A stretch of DNA of 64,000 nucleotides. It comes from Liolophura sinensis (lineage: Eukaryota; Mollusca; Polyplacophora; Chitonida; Chitonidae). Made by a program: the position numbers and the translations under genes. How positions within the stretch are numbered: the stretch's first letter is position 1; every line of letters starts with the position of its first letter. Of this stretch, positions 48,532 to 60,944 are shown piece after piece. The stretch spans positions 79,525,084-79,589,083 of the forward strand of contig NC_088300.1 of NCBI RefSeq assembly GCF_032854445.1, read 5' to 3'. The notes below the pieces were generated by a model. That model was not told where the DNA came from. It saw only the letters and a program-made list of their open reading frames with translations, and did no database searches.

Positions 48532-49004
48532 TCTGACTGCGGTTGACCCCAAAACAATGGAAGGTAAAAATCCCGCACAGGTAGAGTAAGTTATAGGTAG
48601 ACACACAGCCAGATAGCGCGGACTCGATCAGGCCCGGCTCACGTCATGGTAGTGTTATAGGGCTGTTCTGTGCATCCCATCAGTTCGTGGTGATCCCAAG
48701 TAATTCTCAATTGTATCCGGGACCTAACACGTCCGTTTTCTCCACGAACACTGTACACAAACCCACCTGTCTTCTCTGATTGGTGGAGTGGGCTTAGTAC
48801 AGACTTCCACACACACTGGTTCTGCTTGCCTGACTGAGTAGGATAGCTTGTCTAACGGTAAATCCCGACTGTGCTCGCTGATCAGCTGGGTACACACATA
48901 TAGGTCCGTGATATCAAACCTAAACGTTATCTAGGACAACGTGTCCTCGTGACTGCCTGATACGTTTGAAAATGGACTAATACTGATAAGACCGGGTATA
49001 ATAC

Positions 49005-49690
49005 AGGGTTGATGAGGTCGAGGCCAGTACAAGACTACAGTCAAGACCGGGACTAATACAGCCCTGATACGACCGGGACTAATACGGAGCTGACGAGACC
49101 GGGACTAAGACAGGTCTGATACGATGGGGACTAATACAGGGCTTATGAGACCGGGACTAATACTGGGATGACAGGGCCAAGATTAATACAGCGCTGATGA
49201 GACCGGGATTAATACACGGCTGACGAGACCAGATCTAATACAGGGCTGATACGATCGGGACTAATACAGGGCTGATGAGACTGGGACTAATACAGGCCTA
49301 ATACGACCAGGACTAATAAAGGACTGATGAGACCGGGACTAATACAGGCCTGATACGACCAGGACTGATACGATCGGGACTAATACAGGGCTGATGAGAC
49401 TGGGCCTAATACAGGCCTAATACGACCAGGACTAATACAGGACCGATGAGAGCGGGACTAATACAGGCCTGATACGACCAGGACTGATACGACCGAGTAA
49501 TGCAGCGCTGATGAGACCGGGATTAATACACGGCTGACGAGACCAGATCTAATACAGGGCTGATACGATCGGGACTAATACAGGACTGATGAGACTGGGA
49601 CTAATACATCCCTAATACGACCAGGACTAATACAGGACTGATACGACCAGGACTGATACGACCGAGTAATACAGAGCTGATGAGGCTGGG
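49005..49690. repeat. ~25-bp minisatellite upstream of tetraspanin exon 1
   Basis: About 25-28 irregular copies of a unit near 24-26 bp (GACCGGGACTAATACAGGGC-TGATA), with a longer block (ACACGGCTGACGAGACCAGA) recurring at about 49213 and 49528. It starts about 480 bp upstream of the tetraspanin ATG, so it could lie in the promoter or 5' UTR intron. Confidence 0.9.
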
Positions 49691-49834
49691 TGATTTTCCC
49701 TTTTTTGTGTAGTCATGGAGGTAAAATACGAAGAGTGACGTGACGTAGGAGAGCTTGGTGATGTTACTTCCCCCTGGCCACAAATTCTGTGTGTTAACTG
49801 CACTGTACATATCCGTGGTATATATATGTATATA

Positions 49835-49975
49835 CATATATACACACACACACACACATACATGCTTATATGTACACACATGCATGCTTATATGTACACA
49901 CATACATGGCTATAAAAAACATATATACATGGTTACATATACACACATACATGCTTATATATACACATACATGGT
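49835..49975. repeat. (CA)n and TATACATG short repeat
   Basis: A (TA/CA)n tract at 49820-49860 is followed by four copies of ATGCTTATATGTACACACAT-like motifs. Confidence 0.8.
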
Positions 49976-50060
49976 TTGCTTAGAGCCACGCAGAGAACTA
50001 CGGCTTTTCCCAAACGTGTTTCCTTGTTTAAAATATACTGATCACAATGATGTGGCCAGA

Positions 50061-50425
50061 GACCGAGCATGCGGCACTGTCTTGTAACGTTGATCTTTAC
50101 TGTAATGTATCCAGAGATCGAGCATGCGGTGCTGTCATATAACGTTTAACTTTACTATAATGTGTCCACAGACCGAGCATGCGGCACTGTCTTGTAACGT
50201 TGATCTTTACTATAATGTATCCAGAGACCGAGCATGCGGTGCTGTCATATAACGTTTAACTTTACTATAATGTGTCCACAGACCGAGCATGCGGCACTGT
50301 CTTGTAACGTTGATCTTTACTATAATGTATCCAGAGACCGAGCATGCGGTGCTGTCATATAACGTTTAACTTTACTATAATGTGTCCAGAGACCGAGCAT
50401 GCGGTGCTGTCATGTAACGTGTTTT
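50061..50425. repeat. 55-bp tandem repeat arranged as 110-bp dimers
   Basis: Seven monomers begin GACCGAGCATGCGG. Two types alternate: A has CACTGTCTTGTAACGTTGAT, B has TGCTGTCATATAACGTTTAA, in the order A-B-A-B-A-B-B'. The copies of each type are almost identical to each other, so the 110-bp dimer is the recent unit. Confidence 0.93.
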
Positions 50426-50429
50426 GTTG

Positions 50430-51230
50430 GTGAATATAGGTTACACCTCAACTTAATGTACTTTTAGAAGACCCTATTGTGTTCTTACAGCTTCCACTGA
50501 TCGACCATGCGGTCGCAGCTGCGCTTCACAATGGTCGCTTTACCACGAAATGAATGTGCACATATACGTCGCGCACAAAACTACGCTTACAGTCTTGCCA
50601 TTACAAAGTATGATACGTACAACTCAAAATATTCCAGATTACCAATACTTCTGATCATTTGATCACTCTGTATCAGCGATATGAGATCTATCGAAGTTTT
50701 GGCATGCTTGCTACAAAAACCGTGCCCAGAAGACCAAGAATATTCCACATGTAGTCTAATCTAAACTTTGTACCTATATGTTACACGCATACGTACACTC
50801 ATTTTCCACAAAGGCTACTCACATTAACGATATAACGACGCTATATGTGGAGCTAAATGCATATTCCTATCGATACATAATAAGGTGTGTATTTTCCGCA
50901 GTTACATGCTTGAGAACAGAAAAGAAAGGAAAGCAAAAAATGTTATCGCGCGTGGTATCCGCTAGATAGGTGAAGAGCTACCTATTGTTATAGCTTCTGT
51001 GACAATACTGACGATCCCTGAAGGACACATACATGAAAATGTTTTATCATCGTGGTATTCCCGTGGGAACACGAGGGCTATTAACCCGTGTCAGACAGTG
51101 TACACAGCACCAGTTTTAAGTGTTATGTTCAGGTCCGGTCCATTGTGTGACTACGTATGATCCCCTTTTTCAATCCCTAGAAATACATCATCTTTTGTGG
51201 TGGAGCTATCACAAACAAAACAAAAAAACA
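50430..51230. other. Single-copy region left of tRNA-Ser
   Basis: No gene, array or known element seen. A last decayed echo of the 55-bp unit (CGACCATGCGG) is at about 50500. Confidence 0.6.
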
Positions 51231-51236
51231 ATTGTA

Positions 51237-51318
51237 CGCTGCGAGCAGGGTTCGAACCTGCGCGGGCATTGCCCATTGGATTTCAAGTCCAACGCCTTAA
51301 CCACTCGGCCATCACAGC
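51237..51318 (-). tRNA. tRNA-Ser (anticodon UGA)
   Basis: The 82-nt gene folds as a class II tRNA. The acceptor stem GCTGTGA pairs with TCGCAGC (one G-U), and the discriminator is G. Box A is TGGCCGAGTGGTTAAGGC, box B is GGTTCGAACCC, and the anticodon loop CTTGAAA within stem TTGGA/TCCAA gives anticodon TGA. The long variable arm TGGGCAATGCCCGC fits serine. No intron is present and no CCA is encoded, as expected in eukaryotes. Confidence 0.96.
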
Positions 51319-51756
51319 TCACATACGCAAACTGGTAAATAAGGCGTATAGTTTATTTTAGTATAATTATTTCATGCATGTGTCACATTGATTTATTTCA
51401 TTACGTCTGCATGGTGCTAAATGATTGAGATGAAATGTTGGAGTTGTCCTTATGAATTGTTTCTACTGAAAAGGTTAGGAGATGCAGTTCGCCTGTTGAC
51501 CTACCACAACAACAACAACACCTGACGTCAGTCGGCTGTTACATCTCCCTATCTGTCAGATTTAGACACAGGCATGTCTATATTTGTCAGCATATCCAGG
51601 TTACCAGTTGTTGACTAGAAAGTCGTGCAAACGATGCGTATTGCAGACATTTCCAGTCAACTGCCTCAATGATTCAACCGCTGTCAACTTTAACTAAGGG
51701 GCCGTATTACATTTACAAAGAATAAAACTTGGCAATTTTGCCGGAGTGAAGGCGTG

Positions 51757-52105
51757 AATGATTCGGGTTTAACGTCCTACTGGACAATTTTTCAGTCATA
51801 TGACGACGAAGGAATCCTTAGAGTGCATGTAATGTGCCTCCTTGTTGCAGGACGGATTTCCACCGCTCTTTTATCCAGTGCTACCTCCATAAGGCGACTT
51901 GCTGAAGGCAAGTAAGCGGACCCGCTCGAGCCGTTATACTGATACGTGTCAACCACTAGTTGCACTATCCCCTTCATGCTGAACGCCAAGCGAGAAGGGT
52001 ACAACTTCATCTTTTATAGTCTTAGGTGTGATTCGACCCAGGATTGACGCTGGATCTATCGCCTCCCGAAGCGGACGGTCTACCATCTGTGCTATCGGGG
52101 CCGGT
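51757..52105 (-). mobile_element. SINE family A, full length
   Basis: Minus-oriented. The tRNA-like head at the right end reads GATAGCACAGATGGTAGACC (box A) with GGGTCGAATCA (box B), followed by the body (TTGGCGTTCAGCATGAAGGG, CCGTCCTGCAACAAGGAGGC) and the GACGTTAAACCC 3' segment. It is the best-preserved family A copy here. Confidence 0.85.
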
Positions 52106-52109
52106 TTGC

Positions 52110-53695
52110 AGTATTACTGGAAACTTGAACTTGGTAGGGCCTAGTCGAACTCGCAAATCTCTGCATAAATTCAGAGATTTAAGGAACGAAAATAAATCAG
52201 ACGATTTGTAGGATGAACAAAAGATAGGATTTGGGGGGATTGAAGAATAATAATAGGTAAACTGCCGGATCGTACATCTACAATATGGCCCCTTTTTGGC
52301 GACAAATGCGACTATCTCAGCCTATTATAGACGTATCCATGACAACTATAAAAACTACAACACACATAGTGTCTAAAACATCACTAAATATTTCATTTAT
52401 GGGTATATAAAATTAAACCATGGCGAGCTATGGAATGACGTGAAGTAGTACATGTAGCTGATTTATTTATTGGTTGTGAAGTAGGGCCCAACGATAGTAC
52501 ATATAGCTGATTTATTTATTGGTTGTGAAGTAGGGTCTACCGGTAGTACATGCAGGCCCTGCTTGGATTTATATTTGTTGGTTTTTCTTCTCTTCTACAT
52601 GAGTCTACATCAGGTCTACAATTGATGTGGGGTTTTAATTTCTCTTCACAGTTTGTTTTATTATTATTTAATTTAGTCTGCATATTATTTACAAATCAGG
52701 GGTGATAACCGTCAAGCGATTTTATTGTAAGTTTTGTTATGGTTTCTGCATATACAACAGAACTATTTGTTGGGTGGCTTATCAAAGAGTTTATATAAGC
52801 AGAGTGAGTTAATCATTTTGTTTTATACATATCATTTACAGAGTGAAGTATATTTTTAAAAATCAAATTATTTTTTGCTACCGGTATAGAAAGTTATTTT
52901 CTTACACAGAACAATATTTTTAAATGAAAATTATTTCCACAACTGAATTTATTTGAACAGCGGTAAAAATTATTTCAGCCGCGATAAAAATTATTTCAAC
53001 CGCAGTGAAAATTATTTCAACCGCGCTGAAAATTATTTATTTACTATATAGCCATTTTATTTCTTTTTATTTCGATATCACGTGATTTTTCACTGTAGTT
53101 GAAATATTTTCCGCCGAGGTCGTTAGAAAGTAAGCTGTGAGTTCAAATGACAAGCCGGTAGTGGCCATCGCATAGGATTTGTTTTAATTTTCTTACAAGG
53201 TTTACAAAATAATCTTTTCACTTGACTTTCTGATCGGGACAACGAATGACCGCCGTCATGCCCATCTTTAAGAAGAATCCAAGGGTGACTTCAGCCACTC
53301 CGCTTATGTCCTGTCAATGTGTAAGGTACACATTGTGCCTTTCTATTGCCTTCAGATCTTCACATTAAGCAATAACATCATCAAGAGGCGTTTCTCTCAG
53401 GGAAAGAACTATACTTCTTGAGCAAACTTTGATTTTAGTTTGGAAAAAATACCTACTTTTTCCGTGTTTCAGCGATGATTGCATTTCGAGTAAGAGTAGT
53501 TGCCCTTTGCACAGTTTAACCCATACAGAGTTATCTTCCACTCTCCCACAAAATAGCGTGTGCGCATACTTTTAGAGATAAGGCGTGTTTTCACTTTTCT
53601 CGGCGTACTAGTATTTTGAACACCTATTTTAAAACTAACATACGTATTGGATATTTTTTGAGGCACAAATTACGCCGATGTGCTTCTTATATGCA
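52110..53695. other. A+T-rich single-copy region
   Basis: The region includes a two-copy 58-bp duplication at 52447-52560 (TAGCTGATTTATTTATTGGT) and five copies of a 22-bp AAAATTATTTCAACCGCGGT-like motif at 52955-53042. No gene is recognised. Confidence 0.6.
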
Positions 53696-53699
53696 GCGC

Positions 53700-53860
53700 T
53701 GAATGTTACGTCGTATGTAATAATTTTTCAGTCATATTATAACGAGAAGCCACTAGGTGTGTACATGTGCGATGTCTTCTTGTGGCAGAGCGAGTTTATA
53801 TCGCCTCAGTGACAGGATGTACGGGAAGATATGGTGTCAGTAACCCTCATATCGGACGAC
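53700..53860 (-). mobile_element. SINE family A fragment
   Basis: The segment contains AATAATTTTTCAGTCATA, CCACTAGGTGTG and GTGGCAGAGCGAGTT, most like the divergent copy at 20752. The head is absent. Confidence 0.55.
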
Positions 53861-54139
53861 GCGTTTATTTTTTTTGTTCCAGGGGATGTACAGAATGTCT
53901 TCAAACTCCGACCAGACACATCTAACCCGGTCTTACACACCTTAACCTGCATGCGGAGAAGGAAACGACGAGGATGTAACAACTGCATTTCGATTTAGTG
54001 GGAAGAGTTGTACTGAAGGCTAGGAACATAACCATAACATCTGCGAAAACATCAGTGTGTCCTAGAACGACCTACAGTATATATTCGGGAGGAACTATTG
54101 AAGAAACATGTCCTTTATCAAACACAGGCGTTTATCCGC

Positions 54140-54720
54140 ACCTTTCCGTCATACCCATATACCACAACTTTACTGGATTCCAAAAATGCATAAATTGCGT
54201 GGTCAAGAAGCTGTACCATCAGACCTGCATCTACTCTCTTAACGAAGGCACTACAAGAAGTACAGTCATATTGGAAAAAGTACTATTGTGAAATTTCAAA
54301 AACTTCAGATGTCAATTGCTTGTGGATTATTAAAAACTCAGAACTTCTCAATGAAGAGCTAGACGCTCAAATACACTTACTGTATAAGGACATCTCCACT
54401 TGGGATTTCTCCACTCTCTGCACCACTACTATTCACAAATATTTAATTGAGAGAATAACATCACTAATTGTACCAGTGTTTAATATAACTAGGACAGCTA
54501 CATTAACTTCATTGGCAACGAAGCCTTCTTCAGTTCAGCTGCACGCAAGGGTTTCAATTCATGGGATGTTTCCATGATCATCGAGTTGCTTGAATTTCTC
54601 AATAACATCTAAGTGAAATTCGGGGAAACCATATATCAACAGGGCATGAATGTTCCGATGAGTACAAATTGTACGCCTTTTTTTGGGCTGGCCTATACTT
54701 GTTCTCCATTGAATATGTCT
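54140..54720 (+). pseudogene. Penelope-like element reverse transcriptase fragment, broken
   Basis: In one frame, 54320-54577 reads MWIIKNSELLNEELDAQI and ISTWDFSTLCTTTIHKYLI, matching the Penelope-like RT block with DFSTLYTxIPH. After a frameshift, 54610-54700 reads VKFGETIYQQGMNVPMSTNC, corresponding to the family's GIPMGTNCAPLLADLFL block, followed by further breaks. No endonuclease domain is seen. It is a dead fragment; the family name rests on motif recognition only. Confidence 0.75.
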
Positions 54721-54779
54721 GTATGCAGAAATAATTAAAGAGTAATCTTTGCCATGCGCTCTGCTTCATCATTGTGTCT

Positions 54780-55150
54780 ATTTCAGCTTAACCCGGGGCT
54801 GGGGCAGTATTTTCATCGTGTTGAATTAAATCAACGCGTTGGATACATGAAATGCTGCAGTCAAAGCGTAGCTGAAATTCATATTTCGTTATCGACAATT
54901 GATATTCTAGAATGGCACGCGATTTGAATGCTGATTTCACTCGCCTAGAACATACCTTGCGTCTTTCCAACATTACTGAAAACTGTTCACTGCTTCTCTT
55001 TCCAAGCTTCCTTCCTAATTTGGTATGTTATATACTTTCTTTGGATTTCCCCGGGCCAAGCCCAGTTTCCTGTCACCATAATGCTGGCCGGCATCACAAA
55101 GGAGAAACATTCTTCAGTACGGCGTAAAACACAATCTAATAAAATAAATA
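54780..55150 (+). mobile_element. Dispersed repeat ending in a SINE family B 3' tail
   Basis: The segment 54901-54990 (GATTTGAATGCTGATTTCAC, AGAACATACCTTGCG, ATTACTGAAAACTGTT) is homologous to 60751-60840. Its right part (ATAATGCTGGCCGGCATCAC, AGTACGGCGTAAAACACAAT) is the SINE family B 3' end with an A+T-rich tail. Confidence 0.65.
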
Positions 55151-55159
55151 CTTTCTTAG

Positions 55160-56015
55160 TTCTTTGGTGGTTTTGCGGCAAACGTCGTTCTGAGAATTGG
55201 TCTTGCGATTATTCACCTGGAATATAGAGAGTCATTTGAGACCGTGCAACGTTCACAAAATTAACATCGAGATGGCTCTGAAGAACAAGCAAAATTTTGT
55301 TCGACCACGGCTGGCCCTAAGCTAACGTCAGAGCTTAATCCATTTAAAAACCATCATTGGCTTAAGAAAGTTTTTCCATCCAATCCTAACGCCAGAGTAA
55401 TCTGGAACTAAGTGGGGCAGTTCTCGCAGTTGCGAGATTTCAGGAGGGAAACAATCCCACTGACGGTAAGGAACATTTATCAATGTTCAGATGCGCCTTG
55501 AAAATTCTATGGCATATAGCATAAATCAATGTCAGCCGTGTGATTTGTGTAATTAAAGGACACAATTAATGTTGCATAATTACAAATTAATGACCCATAG
55601 GTATCTATTGGAACTAATAAAATACGTTTTGAAAAAGAAATATGCAATTATACGCACTCGTTAGCCTTGATGCTAAGCATTGCAGGCCTCTATGAACGCT
55701 TTGCCATTCAGGGGAGACAGCTCTTATTGTTGCCTTCTTTCAAGGGGAAATTCTTGTAACATCGTTAAATGATAGATGAATCAGAGATAAAAACAAACGA
55801 AAGGAAGGAACTATTCTGCACTTAAAAAATCAGAACGCTGACATAATCTTCACTTAAGAGTAACATAGCTGTCAGAAAAACGAAAAATTTTGGACGAATG
55901 AATGGGGAGACTACATCCCACAAGGGTTGCAAAATATGTAAATCAAAAAGAGATGATTTGATAACTATTTAATTCTATATAATGTCTATTACTTCATGAA
56001 TTTAACTGTATTGAC
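55160..56015. other. Unassigned stretch between Penelope-like and LINE remains
   Basis: A+T-rich, no intact frame. The last few hundred bases could be the decayed 5' part of the LINE endonuclease, but I see no motif that proves it. Confidence 0.45.
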
Positions 56016-56597
56016 ACAGTATTGGAGGTGATTTTAACATTGTCTTTAACCCGGCATTATATAGGGAAAATGTATCGTGTAATTCAACAGGGACTAGTCC
56101 GGCTATTCATGATCTGATAGACAACTTTAATCCAAGCGATGTATTGCAAGAGCAGAATCCTCACGCATCGGTTATTACCTGGCGTGGAGATAATAATGCA
56201 CAGTCTAGAACTGACTTCCGGTTGACTTCCCCCGGCGTGTCAAAATAGGTAACTGAATCCAGTATTAAAACGAGTAGTAAATCAGACCACAAAATCACAT
56301 CTCTCTTTCATTTGAGCTGAACATATAACAAATCGTCATCCGAACTTTTCGAAATATAATAATTCCCTGTTGAAGAGTAAGATTTTCTATGAGCAACTAA
56401 CTGAATTTTTAAATTTCAAAATAGCAGATTTGAACAATAAAACCTGATAAATCTCTGGAAATGGATAAAATTTCAAATAATGCACATAACCATTAAACGC
56501 TCGAAGGAAATTAATCTTCAAAGAAATAAGGAGGAAAAATTAACCGTTGTTGATAGAAAACTGGACGATTCTCAGACGGAAGATCTTGTAAATGAAT

Positions 56598-56850
56598 AGG
56601 ATGAATACAAAGAATGCTTGAGAACCTACATGAATACAAAGAATGCTTGAGAACCTACATGAATACAAAGAATGCTTGAGAACCTACATGAATACAAAGA
56701 ATGCTTGAGAACCTACATGAATACAAAGAATGCTTGAGAACCTACATGAATACAAAGAATGCTTGAGAACCTACATGAATACAAAGTATGCTTGAGAACA
56801 TACATGAATACAGAGAATGCTTGAGAACATACATGAATACAAAGTTCAAG
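56598..56850. repeat. 29-bp tandem repeat inside the LINE
   Basis: Nine copies of ATACAAAGAATGCTTGAGAA-CCTACATGA. The unit is not a multiple of three, so the expansion itself disrupts the LINE reading frame. Confidence 0.95.
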
Positions 56851-58249
56851 GAGAAAGGATAAGATCTGAGATTAGATGATCAGAGCAGGGAGAAAAATCA
56901 ACGAAATATTTTTTAATTTAGAAAAGGTTCGGCCAGGCAAAAAGCAAATAACAAAACTTGTTTATGCTGACGGAAGAACAGCAGAATCACCAGAAGACAT
57001 TATCATTGAAATTCACAAGTTATATTCATCGTTATACACGTCAAAACAAGGCCCGATGTTCAAGTTCGACGAAACCTTCGAGAATTGATTCAGTGGTACA
57101 AAGCCTCCAACCTTATCAGATGCTGAACAAAATTTACTGGACTCTTCTTTTACAGAAGATAAATTTGGTGATGTGGGGCAAAATCTCAAGGTCAGTGTAT
57201 ATTACCAGGGTGTGACGGTTTGTCACATGAATTTTATCAACATATTTGTAGTAACATTAAGCCTTTTCTTCTGAGATCATTCGGCCATTCACTCAGTACT
57301 GGAAAATTATGACTTCAGCAAAGACGAGGGTTAATAACTTTAATTGAAAATCCAGGGAAAGATCCAAAAGTCATTAAAAACTGGCGTCCAATCACATTAT
57401 TGAATTCGGATTATAATTTTGTTTTCAAAATTACATGTATTGGCTAATCGAATAAAGATGGTCCTAACTAATATAATTGATGAATCGCAAACCGGATTTG
57501 TGCGTGGTCGGTACATAGGAGAAACATAGGTTTTGTTCTGCATGGATTTGCTGGTTAATAATGGGGGTTATGGCCTTTGCTTTTCTTGACTTTGAGAAGG
57601 CTTTTGACTCTGTTGAAATTTCTTTCCTGTCTAAAGTTCTTCAACTGTTTTTAATTTGGAAAGTGGATAAATCTATTTTGTGTCCTAAATAAAGGTAGGT
57701 CTACAAAGCAGTTCACAAACTTCAGGGGTGTAAACAAAATTCAGTGATTAAAAATTAATTTGGAAAAAAATCAAACTTCTAAAGCTGAAACCAAGCAAAC
57801 CTGTTTTTTTTATAAACAATACATAAAACATACCGGTGATGACTCATCAACGTTTCTGTGCATTAGAATTTTCCGGGATCTGGAAAAACTACATAAAGAA
57901 AATTTGGATCCAAATATAAAGAAATTAAAAACAAGACTTCAAATCTGGTCTGGAAGAGGCCTCACACTGTTTGGAAAAACTATTGTTTCAAAGACAGAAG
58001 ACATCTAAAGAATAGTTTATTTGGCCAGTGAGCTTCTATTGAAAACACAGCATTGCAAAATAGTTGTCTCAGAGTTATATAAATTTATTAAATTATAAAA
58101 ACGACAAAGTTAAAAGATATCTTAAGATACGTTTGAGGGAGGTCTGAATTCTCCGGATTTTATATTAATAAATAAACCACTGAAGCTTGTCTGGTTAACA
58201 AGGTATTTTAATGATGCGGAAAGTTTATGGGCACTGATTCCATCTTACC

Positions 58250-58500
58250 TAGGTGGGTGAACTTACCCGCCAGCGCAGCGTATTAGCCCAGGAGCATCTC
58301 ACCAATGCAATTGCTGTGAGTTCAAGTCCAGCTCATGCTGGTTTCCTCTCCCGCCGTACGTGGGGAGGTCTGGCAGCAACCTGCGGATTGTCGTGGGTTT
58401 CCCCGTGCTCTGCCCGTTTTTCTCCCACCATAGTTCTGGCAGCCGTCGTATAAGTGAAATATTCTATAGTATGGCGTAAAACAATAAACTCATTTTGAGG
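58250..58500 (+). mobile_element. tRNA-derived SINE family B, near full length, nested in the LINE
   Basis: The tRNA-like head ends GCTGTGAGTTCAAGTCCAGC (box B GTTCAAGTCC). The body has GGTTTCCTCTCCCGCCGTAC, GTGGGTTTCCCCGTGCTCTG and CCCACCATAGTTCTGGCAGC. The 3' end is AGTATGGCGTAAAACAATAA. LINE ORF2 sequence resumes on the right side (TTGACACACTCTGGCG), so this insertion is younger than the LINE copy. Confidence 0.85.
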
Positions 58501-59159
58501 GAAATCTATTTTTGACACACTCTGGCGAGAAGCCGAGATTGTATATATCCAAGATTTGCTTGATGGAACTGACGCTTTCAAGCGTCGAATTTGTTTTGTC
58601 AGCAATATGGTGTCCCAGTAACATACGACAGCTATAAAATTTCTGGAAACAGTTATTTTGAAAAATGTCTCAGATAACCTCTCTGATGCCGGTAACGTTA
58701 GACGTTAGAGTGATAAAACAACAACTAAATTCATGTACAAACTTCCTTTTAATCATATTTTTTTGTAGATAAAGTTATTAAATGTGCCCCAGTCAATTTT
58801 CATTCTCCAGATAACAAAATTTGGCTTTTATCTCATGAAATTGGTGTAAACAACAAGGTAAAATCATTGTGATACAAGATTATGCACACTTTTTATCCAA
58901 GGGAGAGTTTGGCATTGATGCGCTAAATGGCTATGTGCATGTCTAAATACTCAGACAAAATTAAAAACTTCACAGAAACTTCTACAATATTCCCAGGGTC
59001 CGCATAACAAAGAAGTTAATTTTTGTGTATACATGCAAAGTGTCAAATATATTTATGTCAAATTATGAAAAAGAGAGTCTGTTTCTTGTCTTTCACATCG
59101 TATATTCATGAGGAAATACCAGCTTTTTTAGGAGGTATCAAAAAGAGTAAAGTTGATTA

Positions 59160-60650
59160 ATTGAAGGCATTCTAGGTTAGTTATAGCGTTCCATTCCAGA
59201 TCTAACTCCACATGAATATTATCTTCAGTCCACACAGATCAGTCCATCATCCTGCTGAAGATATTGTTCGTCATGACAAATCAAAAGAAAAAAAAAGCTC
59301 AGTGCTGAAGTTGGTGAGTTTTTCGGTACAACAGTAATATTGGAACATTCTATACATTCCTGGTCAACGGACAATAAATATGCAGTGGTACGTCCAGGGC
59401 TAACTTCAAAAAAAAATTCTCGCCGAAATGATATATTCTGGAACATTGCTGTACACTGCACCCATAATAGAGGGGCAACACACAGCATACAGTAGAGCAC
59501 ACACTCTCTTCGATAAAGAGACAGGACAAAAGATGCGTGACTCAATTCAGGCCGCTTTCTTCGTCTGCTCCTTGTTTTGACGATAATACAGAATGGACAA
59601 GTCTAGTGACAGAGCCAGCCGCTAGTCTTTGTATCCCCGACAAACGTGATTCCCGGAAATCATGACTGATTTTCCACCAAATTTCCGAATTCACTTTGAC
59701 GCTGCCAAATTTTCACAGTTTTAGATGACGTGTGTACTTCTCAGTATTTCACTCAGATTTTTGTCGGACAGTTTCACAACCAAACCGCTTATTCACAATC
59801 GATGCCAGTTTGAGATCAATATTTTTCTTCATGTGTAGAAAAATGTGAAGAGGCCGAAAGCTACATTCTCCATGGATTAACACTGGGGAAAGGCTATATT
59901 TCTTCTGTCAACCTGTCTCAGAGTTTGCTCAAACGACTCTGTCCATTGTATACGTTGTATACACTGTATTTGCTCCGTAAAAAATCTGAGGCATCATTAT
60001 TTTGAAGAGGTTTAGTTCAAATTAAAGTGAAAACAGTGAAAGATTTTGAAGATGATTTTTTGCTGGGCCGTGTATGCCCATGTAATGTTAAGTTGGGAAT
60101 ATATAAGTTTAATTTGCACTGTTTTGTGTCCAAGAAAAGCTCCACCGAATCAATACAGAATACACATTTCTTTGCCTTTCAATTGTCTTTTGGGGCTATT
60201 GATGATAAATACAAAGTTACACGACACCTTTACCAGGTCAACATAGTTTTTATTACGACAGACCATGTAGGCTACAAGTACTCTCTAGAATGCATATATA
60301 TATATATAAGTTTCGAGTTCGAACTCTTTATCGTTGAAGGTAGAAAATGTCCAACTGTATCATTTGACCTGTCAAAAATGTTGGGCAACTATTTTTGATC
60401 ACATTCACTATAACAAGGGCATCTAAAAAAAGTTTTATAAAAAGTAAATTAGAGTGGAGGAATAATACAGAGAATTGAGAATCGAAATCTTTGTGAACTT
60501 GATGAATGTCCTAAAGAAAAGAGGTGTAATCTGTGCCTCTGGGAAAGGGTGAGACAGGTGATCAGTAAATTAATGTCAACAAAGGTTGCCTTACATTTGT
60601 CACCATTTACATGACAAAGTAGCACTGATTTTACCTTTGATGACAAAAGA
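59160..60650. other. Single-copy A+T-rich region
   Basis: Frames at 59545-59225 (-) and 60027-60398 (+, 123 codons) are open but match nothing I recognise and lack convincing splice context. No repeats apart from a short (TA)n at 60294-60308. Confidence 0.5.
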
Positions 60651-60689
60651 TTTCCAACGCAATACTCCCCTATTGGATATCCACATTGA

Positions 60690-60900
60690 ATATATGAACA
60701 GTTGAAATCAAAACGCAACTGAGATACATATTTTAAGATCAACGACTTCTATTCTGACGTGGTACACGATTTGAATAGTGATTTCATTTGACCGCCCAGA
60801 ACATATCTTGCGCGTTTCCCGAACATCATTGAAAACTGTTGTCTTTTTCTTCGGTCCTAATTTCGCCTGTCCTATTCATCTTTAAACTATTCACAGTTTC
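60690..60900 (+). mobile_element. Second copy of the dispersed repeat seen at 54780
   Basis: The segment 60751-60840 (CGATTTGAATAGTGATTTCA, AGAACATATCTTGCGCG, GAAAACTGTT) aligns with 54901-54990. It is also followed on its right by SINE-tail sequence, here expanded into an array. Confidence 0.55.
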
Positions 60901-60944
60901 TTCAAAGTGGACCCAGAAAAACATTAAATGTAATCACTTTTCAG

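Larger units (their letters stand above)
56020..59150 (+). pseudogene. L1/Tx1-type LINE ORF2 remains, multiply broken, SINE inserted
   Basis: From 56024 the frame reads GGDFNIVFNPALY, then SVITWRGDN and SRTDF, the end of an AP-endonuclease domain. RT motifs follow at 57340-57610: NWRPITLLNSDYNFVFK, IIDESQTGFVRGRYIGE and LDFEKAFDSVE. The segment with the YxDD catalytic motif is missing near 57690-57760. Later blocks (LQIWSGRGLTLFGKTIVSK at 57935-58000, GGLNSPDFILINKPLKLVWL at 58139-58197) and a diverged C-terminus to about 59150 fit the L1/Tx1 clade. There are many stops and frameshifts, so it is non-functional. Confidence 0.85.

Noticed and set aside
60027-60398. 123-codon plus-strand frame (MKTVKDFEDDFLL...)
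   Set aside because: Single open frame in A+T-rich DNA with no family resemblance and no splice or UTR support.
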